From NCBI RefSeq assembly GCF_000005505.3, contig NC_016132.3, positions 57,736,914-57,800,913 of the forward strand: a DNA stretch of 64,000 nt, written 5' to 3'. Under the pieces are notes generated by a model. It saw only the letters and a program-made list of their open reading frames with translations, made no database searches and was not told where the DNA came from. This DNA comes from Brachypodium distachyon (lineage: Eukaryota > Streptophyta > Magnoliopsida > Poales > Poaceae). Within the stretch, counting starts at the first letter, position 1. The number at the start of each line of letters is the position of its first letter. A program made the position numbers and the translations under genes. Positions 32,801 through 42,890 of the stretch are shown here, piece after piece.

Positions 32801-33915
32801 CTCTGATAAGCGACAGCCAAAATTATTGATTTCCGAGCTTACTTTGGAACTTGATGAAACACATTTCTGATAAGTTAAAATAAACGAGAGTATGCACATG
32901 CAGTACTGCTAGTCTGCTACCGCACTCTCGTGAACCAGCAGGAGAGTGCCTCAAAGAACTATCAGGAAAAGAGAAGACAAAAATCGTCTATATATATGCC
33001 GTTGTCTAGCAGCTGAAGCTAAATCAAACAGCTAATAAGAGAAATGTTTTATCTTTCGCCGCAGCAGGTGTAGAGAAATGTTGATACTTAATTCCATCGG
33101 TATTACTTGTCTCAAACTTGTCCAAATACGGATGTATTTATGTGTTTCATCGGTATTACTTGTCTCAAACTTATCCAAATACGGATGTATCTATGTGTAA
33201 AAATCGTGTAGATAAATGTAATCTGTATGCATTTATGCTATCACCAACATAAAATAAACCCAGCGCCTTCCACCTTTATCAACCACTCACTTCTCGTTCA
33301 ATGAAATGATCTCGTCGATCCGGTAATTAACGCTGCTCGACGCATGGAAATCCCTACCTAATGTCCTGCATTACCATTTCCTTGACGCTTCCTGAATCGA
33401 GTGTAATTTTAGTTTTTTTTCCCGCAAATATACCTAATGTAAACAATCGCCAAACCAAGACCACCATTCATTCAACATTCATTCATCGGAATCTCCAATC
33501 ATGCATTCCACGTGCAAATGCGGACAGATTCTCCTCCTCAATGCTGCTCCCAAGCGAGAGAATGTTTTATACCAGCGGTAGGTAGGTTAGGTTTGGCAAC
33601 AAATAACAAAGGAAAAAGACATAATAAAACCAAATTTTAACCGTCAAGCATCCATCACCCTTAATTTGCCATTCATTAAACTCTCTCTCGGTGCTCATTT
33701 CAACAAATTTTACAACTCGAGTTTCTTTTAGCTGCCGCTGGTAGTGGTTGTTCAAGGAAGGAAATTTCCTTCCTTGTTGGTGGTGTTCTTGAAGATGAGC
33801 ACCTAGTCATTCATACGAGTATTTCATAGTACTACAGCTAGTTGCCGCGTGGCGGATGGTGGTCATCTTCTTCTTCCTCTTGACGCTCGCCAAACAAAAA
33901 TTGAAGCCGAAGAAA
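29828..33915. other. Spacer between HY2 and the second calmodulin-like gene
   Basis: The first few hundred bases are the HY2 3' UTR. No gene is recognised in the rest; frames such as 31099-31485 and 31822-32145 overlap frames on the other strand and show no motif. A decayed, internally duplicated MITE lies near 33090-33225. Confidence 0.55.
33090..33225. mobile_element. Decayed Stowaway-type MITE with internal 53-bp duplication
   Basis: The sequence CATCGGTATTACTTGTCTCA at 33095 recurs at 33148. Both copies run on into CCAAATACGGATGTAT, the core word of the MITE family. The termini have lost the CTCCCTCC consensus, so boundaries are approximate. Confidence 0.65.
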
Positions 33916-34485
33916 TTAAGAGGACGAGGAAGAGGAGGAGGAGGAGGACATCATCATCATGCGCGAGAAGTCCTGGAAGCCGACGAAGCCGTCGCCGTCG
34001 GCGTCGACGCCGCCGATCATGCGGCGGCAGTCGTCGAGGCTGCAGCCGGCGCCGCCGTCGCCGAGGATGGCGGCCATGACGGCGCGGAGCTCCTCGGCGT
34101 CGATGCGGCCGTCGCCGTCCGCGTCGAACACCCTGAACGCGTCCATCAGCTCCTCCTCCGAATCCGCCCCCGCCGCGTCCCCGGACGCCGCCATGGCCGC
34201 CACCGCGTCCAGCTCGTCGTCCGACGGCTCGCCGTGCCCGAGCCGCCGCAGCACCGCCTCCAGCTCCCGCCGCGAGATCTCCGCCACCGCCGCCGGTGCC
34301 GGAGGCGGCAGCAGCACCGACCTCGGGCTCGGCGCCGCCGCCGAACTCGCCTCCTCTGAAGACGAAGACGACGCGAACGACGGCGCCTCGCTCCTCGAGA
34401 TCCCAACGCCTCCCCCCTTCTTCTTCCCGGAACCCGACCGCTTCGGGGACAGCTTCCTGGCCAGCGACTGGATAGAGAGCTTCAT
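33916..34485 (-). CDS. Calmodulin-like protein with two good EF hands
   Basis: An intronless gene of 189 residues starting at the ATG at 34485. The C-terminal lobe has two loops: 121-132 (DADGDGRIDAEE), canonical, and 161-172 (DADGDGFVGFQD), with Asp instead of Glu at position 12. In the N-terminal lobe the helices remain (EISRRELEAVLRRLG, then SDDELDAVAAMAA) but the acidic loop residues are gone, so calcium binding there is unlikely. The N-terminal extension is basic (LARKLSPKR) and the last ten residues are all Ser. Longer frames upstream (to 34926) cross the likely TATA box, so I did not use them. It could act as a one-lobe sensor. Family secure; function inferred. Confidence 0.9.
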   Translation of the reverse strand: MKLSIQSLARKLSPKRSGSGKKKGGGVGISRSEAPSFASSSSSEEASSAAAPSPRSVLLPPPAPAAVAEISRRELEAVLRRLGHGEPSDDELDAVAAMAASGDAAGADSEEELMDAFRVFDADGDGRIDAEELRAVMAAILGDGGAGCSLDDCRRMIGGVDADGDGFVGFQDFSRMMMMSSSSSSSSSS

Positions 34486-34597
34486 CTCGACCTCAAACAA
34501 ACAACGAACAATGGCGCACAGGGAGCACTTGCAGGAAAGCAGGACACTACGCGAGGTTGATGGAGAGATTGACAGGAGGAGAAGAAGGCGGGGGCTG

Positions 34598-34606
34598 GAT
34601 AAATAG
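34598..34606 (-). promoter_or_regulatory. TATA-like box of the calmodulin-like gene at 33916-34485
   Basis: The minus strand reads CTATTTATCC about 115 bp before the ATG. Position and composition fit a TATA element. Confidence 0.55.
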
Positions 34607-37269
34607 GGAAGGAGGAAGTGAGCTTCGCGGAAGCTTCCTTCGTGGAGTACTAGCGAATTTTCAGCTTGCTGCGTCCTCGTCGTCCCGTCCCGTCCGGTCC
34701 GGCTGGATTCGGTTGGCATTTTAGCGTTAGCCAATATTTTTCTTTCTCGAGTGGCGCGAATTTTGTCCATCTTATATGCGCGGGAGATGATCATGGCCGC
34801 CGCAGAGGATCCGCTGAATATTTTGGGATGAACAGAGCTTTGGTCTTCGCAGGAGCATGTTGGCCTCGTAGTCCTGGCGCATATACATGCACATATAAAA
34901 CTCCATATCTTATAAGCTAGTTGCATGTTTCTTTAATATCTGCCACGAAAAAGTCTCTCGCTTTATGTCAGCTTGTGCATATAAAATCCGGCTTCATTCG
35001 GGTGGCGCTTCAGGATAATTGTCGCAGAGTTGCTCGATCAAGATTTTAATCTTCACATTGTTTATGTAGCTTCCACCCTCCAACAAACAGAGCAAACAAC
35101 GTAGCACAAGACAAGGAAACTAGTGGAAATTAAACTAAGTTTGATTCTCTCTTTTCCCCCCGGAGAACATTGTGTGCACTCTGTCATTTGTTTCCCTTTT
35201 GTGCAAGGTCTAGTCTTTGAGCAGGTTACCCTATTGATGCATTATTATTTGGCCGAATTAAGGATGGATACCAACCGATTACTAATCTGAAAAAGACTCT
35301 TAACTGCATCGGTTGTACCTCTAACCATCCTCCCTGTAGAAGTAGGTGGAGTTAACATCTTGTCCTGTTTTTCAAATTTGCCCAACTCGAGACGTCTGTG
35401 GGGCTGAATTATATTTTTCTTTTCTGGGGAGAGCAGTTGAATTTATCTGCTCATGATTAGGCATACGTGTCCGGATTTGCAGCAGCTGCCGACCTGCCTT
35501 CGTTGCCGAAAACGACGGCCTCAAAATCTGCAAACTAATTTTTAAAAAAAATCGCCAGTCATCGATGACCACATTTCATTTTCATGCTGTTCATACACAC
35601 AGTGATCAGAGGAAACGTTGGCGAAAGCTCGCATAAACGTGCAAGAACAGTGCGTCGCCGTTACTGTACATCGATGGATATATATGTAACGACACCCAAA
35701 TAATTCTGGGTGTTTTTGTTGATAAGATGTGTCGAGATTCCTCTGGAATGCGTACGTGTCTCGATGGTTCAATCTCACAATGATATTAGGATGATATTAT
35801 GTATATGAAAACTTAGATTGCTACAGTTTGCAAATGCATGATTCGTGGTTGTTGCTTGTTGGTCAAATGTTAGTGGAGCACGTACCATGATTAAGCGTAG
35901 CTGATTAATCACTTATCAGAATCTTTGCAACTTGTGCAGCCTGCGCCAATCAGTGGCACCAGCTACGATCGATTAGATCTTTGATTGGCAGCTAATTTTT
36001 TATCGCGTAGTATATTTGGTGTCTGGTCGGTTCGATACCGTGTTTATGTTTTCTGTCTGGCTAAATCATATCGGGGAATGATTTGTAGGACTTCACTCCC
36101 AAGGTTGCTGTCTCAGGTAGGTCGAGCAAAAAGAGAGCATGCCATCTTTGCCGATTGATATGTAGACTCATCAAGTCGACAGCACCGCTTGTGGTGGAAA
36201 AGCCGTGTCTGAGTAGCTGTTGGCGCCTCTCGGGAAACTGAATTGCGCTACACGTCTCATTCAGCATCCTATGGGAGATGATGTATTTAAGGAGTACTGG
36301 AGGGCTCCGTATTAAGTAGAGAGTAAAACAGAAGCTGTTTGGCTGCAAAATCCTGAAAAACACTTGAGCGCGGTTTATCACTACATGACTACTCCTACAT
36401 GACAGTCAGTTTGTGATGGAGACACGAAATTTAAGTGGATCCCTTCAAGTACAATTCCATTCCATAGCAGCAGCAACTGCCGTTTACTTTAGTAACATAT
36501 CTTATACGATCGGAATGCGTGATGAAGGCGTCACCAAAATGAATGCGTGCCGTTCCCAATCCCACTCGATGGAGCTGGAGAGGCCGTTGGTTCAGTTGAG
36601 AACTTGAGATATAGATGCTGCGGCCACTTCACGCTGAGTGACAGGAAAGAATGAAACTTCCAGGAAGCTTCCTTCCTTCCTAGTAGCCCATCACTCACAG
36701 TCCACGAAGGTCGATCGTGGCCGACTTCCCAAATGCGTGCAGAACAGCGCCGTGAAGCTGGAGTAGCACGGAAACTCCAAACCACATGGTTGTAGGAGTA
36801 AACCTGTGGTTACGGCAGGGCTTTGTAGTTAGTGCTAGCTGCCGATGATCTGCCCCCCGTTCACGCCCATTTTACGTGCGTACGTAACCGTTTGCTCGTC
36901 ATGTCTGGTAAGAAAACGAGTTATTACCAGAGAGATCACAGCACGGCACGCGTGTATCTTTCTGTTTTTCCTTGGTGGAACTGGAACGTACGCGTCTTGC
37001 TGATCGAGTCAGAGGGGCGCGAGTGGCAGTAAATAGGAGGTGTATTGTATGTAGTGTACTGTGCACACGGGATGATGGAATGGGCATATGTATAATTGTA
37101 CACATCTCTGTCCCTGGTCTTCTGGGAACTGCTGAAATCAGTGGGGCCAAATAAAAAAAAGGCACATACGTGTCGATCGACATGTGTGAGTGTTGAAGAC
37201 TGAGATCCACAAGGGTAAAAACTAAATTTTAAAGGATGACTAATTTTTAATCTGATTTTCAAGCAAAAA

Positions 37270-37388
37270 ATTTTAAATATAAGTTGACAATTTGATCTGT
37301 TGGATTAATATCCGAGGTTCATTTTCGTTCTCTTCTCGTCAACTGATTTCTAACTAAAAAACATTCGACTCTTGATCAGTAAAACGGG
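37270..37388. repeat. Dispersed repeat, copy B
   Basis: Diverged counterpart of the sequence at 24191-24355, sharing CTGTTGGATTAA and CTAACTAAAAAAC in the same order. Just beyond it (37410-37570) are inverted CTATTTCTTAG and CTGAGAAA words. Confidence 0.6.
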
Positions 37389-37568
37389 AAAAAAACTAAA
37401 AATCAAACGGTTTTGCTATTTCTTAGACGACTGAGAAAGGCGTAACTATTTCTTAGTCGATGATAACAAGTTTTTGATTCAATCATCAACATTTCGTTTA
37501 GGATTAATGTAGGTCCGATGAAAAAAATCTGCATTAGATGGTTACGATTGTTGACTGAGAAATAACTA

Positions 37569-37681
37569 CTCTCTACGATTCTAAATTGTTGTCGAAATAT
37601 TATGTATATATAGACACTTTTTAAGAATAGATACATACATATTTGGACAAATTTGAATCAAGAATTTAAAATTAGATGGAG
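37569..37681. mobile_element. Stowaway-type MITE, 113 bp, diverged
   Basis: Ends CTCTCTACGATTCTAAATTG and AATTTAAAATTAGATGGAG are an inverted repeat with several mismatches; TA flanks both ends. The core TAGACACTTTTTAAGAATAG matches the copy at 6843-6955. Confidence 0.85.
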
Positions 37682-37711
37682 TATTTTTTATGCGACCGAT
37701 AAATAGACATG

Positions 37712-37793
37712 CATGCCGGTGTCAGGCTCCTAATAACGAAGCCAGGGCGGTGCATGCCGGTGTCAGGCTCCTAATAACGAAGCCAGGGCGGTG
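37712..37793. repeat. Perfect tandem duplication of 41 bp
   Basis: A 41-bp unit beginning CATGCCGGTGTCAGGCTCCT and ending CCAGGGCGGTG occurs at 37712-37752 and again, without change, at 37753-37793. Confidence 0.97.
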
Positions 37794-38467
37794 ACATGCA
37801 TGTACGTGCGGCGGGACGAACATGGCTTTGGCTGGCTGCATAGTGTGGCCGCAAGCTAGGGTGATAGTGTCGTCCCGAAAGCCTCTCCGCGTAATACGGG
37901 GTCTATCTAGAGCAGAGACCCTCGTTAAGACCGCCCGATTTGCCTCACATTAGCTTCAGCATCCCTGGTGTCGGAATGGGTCAACCCGGTAGTCGATGCA
38001 TGCAAGACGCTAGAGCGAGTTACAGACTGTGATAACTGATAGCGACAATTTAGACTGGGAATCCAGTCGTTAATTTTGTTTGTACATGTGATCGACGGAC
38101 GACGGGACACGAGGCAGATGCATCCAAATTTTCTTCTGTCGAGCGTCATATCCGGACTGGATCGCCAGGAACGAGACCGGCCGACGGCCCAGGCCGGCTT
38201 TTAAACCCAGAACGTGCTCTCGATCGCCAGCCGCGACGCACGTTTAAATCGCCGAAAGGGAAACGAAACGAAGCCACGCCGGTCGGAATCCATCCTACTT
38301 ATTTGATGCTGCTGCTTGTCTGATTCGCAGAATCAAACACGACTTATACGTGCCGTCCAGCGCCAGCATGGCACAGCCGGCTCACTCCCTTGCGGTCTCT
38401 CTACGCTCTACTTTTTTTTTTTTTTGAGAATTGACTGGAGCGAGTCAACCCGCACACACACATACGG

Positions 38468-38633
38468 CCTGTAATAGGAAAGGTTTGGGGCTTGGCCCAG
38501 CCTACCTCAGCCCAGCCGGACCTCCCTGGGCACCTGATCGTGCATATTTTTCGCAGCCTGTAATATGAAAGATTTGGGCCTTGGCCCAGCCCGTCTCAGC
38601 CCAGTCGGACCTCCCTGGCCCATGCCATGAGGC
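38468..38633 (+). promoter_or_regulatory. Repeated promoter block rich in site II motifs upstream of LST8
   Basis: A block of about 63 bp starting CCTGTAATAGGAAAGGTTTG at 38468 recurs at 38557 as CCTGTAATATGAAAGATTTG. The blocks carry GGCCCA/TGGGCC words, including 38575-38580, 38583-38588 and 38628-38633. Site II elements are common in promoters of growth-related plant genes, which suits LST8. Confidence 0.65.
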
Positions 38634-39417
38634 CGAGGAAAACGCAGAGAGAGAGAGAGAGAGTCGAATCGGGGAACAGAGCACTCGTTGGTCGTTGCTC
38701 CCAACTGCGCCACCCCGCCGCCTCCGCCGCCGACCTGCCGTCAGTCCGCCGGCGCCGGTCTTACCGCCTCCAGGAGCTTCCCCTCCCCTCCCCAACTCCA
38801 GCTCGCCTATCCAGACGCGCGCGACGGGCGGCTGCCCTCCGGCCCCGCCCGCGGCGCTAGGTCGCAGTCCTGCCTCCCTGGCTCCCCGAGTCGGCAACTC
38901 CCACGCCCAGTACCCAATCGGTAAATCACATCTGTGACTGCAACTTTGCTTGCTCCTCTGTCCGCTGTCCTCGCCCCAATCTTTTGCTCTTTAGTTTAGA
39001 GCTTGTTGATTAGCGTACAGATCAATTGATATGCAATGAGTTGTGTGCAGATCAATGCGTATGTGAGGAGTTGATGATTCCCCTTTCGATAATTTGTTGT
39101 TTCAATTTAATCTTACAGAGAGACAAGATGAATAAGAGAAAAATGACACCTTTTTTGTTTGATAGTACTATTAGCTTGATAGTTGAACCATGAATATTGT
39201 GTCCAAATTATCATCAACATTTTGCAGTACCATGACAATTTTGAGATTTTTCCTAAGTCCACAAGTGTACAAAGTCAAGAAGGGGTACATATGTACCTTT
39301 GTTCATGTTAGACTTTCCTCATCTACGTGTTTGTAAATATGGACCTTTGCTGCTTGGCTACTTTATTTTTTTTCCTTTGAGAGTGTGTTTTGATGTATAT
39401 GCAGGCTGGGGGTGTGA

Positions 39418-42331
39418 ATGGCGCAACCTTCTGTCATTCTAGCAACTGCAAGTTATGATCACACAATCAGATTTTGGGAAGCCAAGAGTGGTCGCTGTTA
39501 CCGTACTATTCAATATCCAGATTCGGTTAGCTTTGGCTCGTTTCTTAATGTTCCTTTCTTTTGGCTTGCAACGTTTTACCAGAGTAAAATAAGCTAGCAA
39601 ACTGCTGGAACAAAACACAATTGTTTATTATTCTGTGAAGCCCATGTTTCATTCTTTTCTTGCTTTAGTTGGACAATCGATTAATATTTCTGTAGATGTG
39701 TGTTTTCTCAGAATTTTGCATTAATCTGGTCAGAATTAGTAGGATACAATTTCTTATGCTAACAAATTAATGAAGTACATAAGGTAGCTGGATGATCCCT
39801 TCTATTATTCACTTATGGCAGTCCTAAAAGACTGCAAACAAATAATTAATTATAGGTCAATGCTTGGACTTGATTTGCTTCAACACAAAGTTGAATACTT
39901 GCTGGGAATCTTAAGCACTGTATGCCTGTTTGTAACTTATCTGTTGCAGCAAGTCAATCGCCTTGAAATAACCCCAGACAAGAGATTCTTAGCTGCTGCT
40001 GGCAATTCTCATATACGGCTTTTTGATGTTAACTCAAATAGCCCACAACCGGTATGTTACATGTTCTCTGAAAGCAACCAATCTTGTGCCAACATGTTTT
40101 CATTCCTTATTTAGTAAAAATAAACCTAACAGGTAATTAGCTATGATTCACATACTAGTAATGTGATGGCTGTGGGATTCCATTGTGATGGCAACTGGAT
40201 GTACTCTGGTTCTGAGGATGGCACCGTGAGAATCTGGGATTTACGGTAATATTTCACATCTTATTATGTTGCTTGGCTACAGCTCTATTTTAATTAACCT
40301 TCCGTTGTTGTGAAAAGTTCTTCTCAAGTAATTGTTTTAATTAGAGGAGGATCCAAGGCAAACCCATCTCTAGGTGCTATTTATGCAGACTAAGTTAATC
40401 CACTTGGTTTGGTTGGATGAACTAGATTTAATGGGATTAGCCATATGAATGTAGTTTTTGCCGGTAACCCCTTAAAGATTGAGTAAGCATGTATGGGAGA
40501 TCCTACTACATCGACTCTTTAAATATGCTCCATCAAAATCTCATTGAATGGCCATTCTGTAGTTTACCTAACTTAGAGTACTTGTAATTTTTTTTAAGGC
40601 ATGGTGGTTTTGATGCATTAACTAGTCAGTCACCCTTCTAGTAATATATCCACTGTTTTTGTTACTACCTTTCCAGGCCATATGCATGTTATGACGTTGA
40701 TACGTCTTTGTTCTTGTGCGTGTATGGTTTCAGGACCGCCACTTGCCAACGAGAATATGAAAGTCGTGCAGCTGTCAACACTGTGGTCCTACATCCCAAT
40801 CAGGTCAGAATATGTTTTGGGAGATCTTAACTTTGCAAATTTCATTATGTAGTCACGCCATTGAAATACACTACGTTTGAGCATTAACTTGCCCCCCCTA
40901 AGTGATGTGGCATTCCTACAGCAAGCCTTCATGAGACTTCAAGAAGGTTTGCCACATGAATGCTCAATATCACTTGCACCCTAGTTGAATTCAGCATGGG
41001 TAGCTCAAGAATCAGAGTCCAAATAAGGCTTGCATCAGCGTGAAATTATCAACTTTCTCCTTTCTTTTAACTTCCCTTTGAACTTCACTTTTGTGTACTT
41101 CAACCAAATAGCATGGACTGTTACCTCGTGGAATGGATGACTCCGACAAGGATAGTCCTTGTTTGCCACATGTGTGTCCTGGTATTCTGTTCATTCATTC
41201 CATGTCATTTAGTTACAACATTGTCTCCTCAATCTTTCAGAAAGAACTAATATCTGGTGATCAGAATGGAAACATACGTGTGTGGGATTTGGCTGCTAAT
41301 TCATGCAGCTGTGAGTTGGTGAGTCACACATTTCAGTTTTTAGGTACTACTGTGTATAAAACGAATTGCAAGAACACAATTGATATGTTGGTTCCACTTA
41401 TTATTCAGGTACCTGAGGTCGACACAGCTGTAAGATCTCTGACAGTCATGTGGGATGGGAGCATGGTGGTTGCTGCAAATAACCGTGGGACATGTTATGT
41501 TTGGCGCTTGCTTAAAGGTACTCAGGTCAGTAAGTCATAATGTCCTACCTGCTGTATTAATTTCTGATTTCTGGATTTCTAAGCTGATGAAATCTTTTAT
41601 TTAGACAATCACCAGCTTTGAGCCCCTCCATAAGCTGCAAGCACATGATGGCTACATCCTGAAGTGCCTTCTTTCACCTGAATTTTGTGACCCTAACAGG
41701 TATATATAGTGACTAGTTTTCACTTCCTAGTTCCTATTCACATTCATTTGCTACATTGCATTTGGTGCACATGGAAGTCTTAGTAGCCAGTAGCATTGAG
41801 TTTCTAAAGCTCCAATTACACACTTACATCTCCAAAAAAAAATCATCTAAATGATATAGCAATTGACATAATTGGCATTGTTTGTAGGTATCTTGCAACA
41901 GCATCATCTGACCACACTGTAAAGATTTGGAATGTCGATGGCTTCAAGTTGGAACGGACTTTAGTGGGTAATTTTCTGCCTCTGTTTTCTTCTAAATTTC
42001 AGTTAAAAGTTGTCAAAAATTGAATGATATCCTGAAACAATGCGGACACTCAACTTATCAGGTCATCAGCGTTGGGTCTGGGATTGTGTATTCTCAGTAG
42101 ATGGTGCTTATTTGATAACTGGTAAGCACTAACTACTCACATCATGCTGTTCATCTTGCTAGCAATTCAAAAGTTACTGAGCACACTATTTGCTGTCTTT
42201 CAGCTTCCTCCGATACTACTGCAAGATTGTGGACAATGTCAACCGGAGAGGCCATCAGGGTGTACCAGGGACATCACAAAGCAACCGTGTGTTGTGCTCT
42301 CCATGATGGGGCTGAATCGGCTCCCTCATAA
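39418..42331 (+). CDS. LST8: LST8, WD40 subunit of the TOR kinase complex
   Basis: Ten coding exons join in phase: 39418-39525, 39950-40051, 40133-40245, 40734-40803, 41241-41318, 41409-41525, 41605-41699, 41888-41967, 42062-42121, 42204-42331. They give 316 residues, the usual LST8 length. LST8 is a seven-blade propeller that binds and stabilises the TOR kinase domain. The start [20 protein letters not shown] is typical, as are [56 protein letters not shown] and the last blade [10 protein letters not shown]. The ATG lies 13 bp after an acceptor, so the leader is split by an intron at 38921-39404. Every donor and acceptor used is GT-AG. The gene is tail-to-tail with the ARM-repeat gene, 559 bp apart. 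Confidence 0.96.
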
Positions 42332-42890
42332 GCAACCTTGCGCCCGATGTTTCTGTACATATTTGTTGATTTGAACATAGCATGGCAGTGCTCTGCTAGA
42401 TTTTCAGTTCCGTAGCAACTTGTGAACTGCTGGTTAAGATTTGATTGCTGTGGTGCTGGGATGTAACAATGTATATGCAGCCTCTGGAAGCTGTGTGCAA
42501 ATGATTTGTATGATAACGTTGGTGGACATTTCTGTGCGTTAAATACAATAACAATCATTGTACTTGTATGGTTGGCTCACTTTAGTTCCTCTTAATAATT
42601 TTTTTGCTGAGTTTTGTTCTAAGACTTATTTAAGTAACCCACTTTATGATTCACGTCTTTGATGTATAGGTGTATCAAATCAATCATTGTCTGCTTTTTC
42701 CAAGCTCCAGGAGATGAGTGTGTGTCATGTTTATGGCATGTTGGGTGCTATGAACAATGTATGCATCTTTGTGCGTATCTGCTTCAATTCATGATTAATA
42801 GCTTCACACACAAAAAAAATAAATCAATGCAGGCACTGCATGTAAGATCTCTGAAAAAAAATCTCGTGCCAAGAGGTGTGTCCATCGTGC
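42332..42890. other. Convergent 3' region of LST8 and the ARM-repeat gene
   Basis: These 559 bp hold the two 3' UTRs. No repeat or RNA gene is seen. Confidence 0.6.

Larger units (their letters stand above)
34486..39404. other. Spacer between calmodulin-like gene and LST8
   Basis: No coding gene is recognised between the promoter of the calmodulin-like gene and the LST8 leader. Contents are the dispersed repeat at 37270-37388, a MITE at 37569-37681, a perfect 41-bp tandem duplication at 37712-37793, and the promoter repeats at 38468-38633. The LST8 5' UTR is probably split: an exon ends at the donor ATCG|GTAAAT (38920/38921) and resumes after the acceptor ATGCAG at 39404. Open frames at 38502-38937 lie in this leader and promoter. 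Confidence 0.55.

Noticed and set aside
34486..34926. Upstream extension of the second calmodulin-like gene to 34926
   Set aside because: It crosses the likely TATA element at 34598-34606 and gives no conserved sequence.
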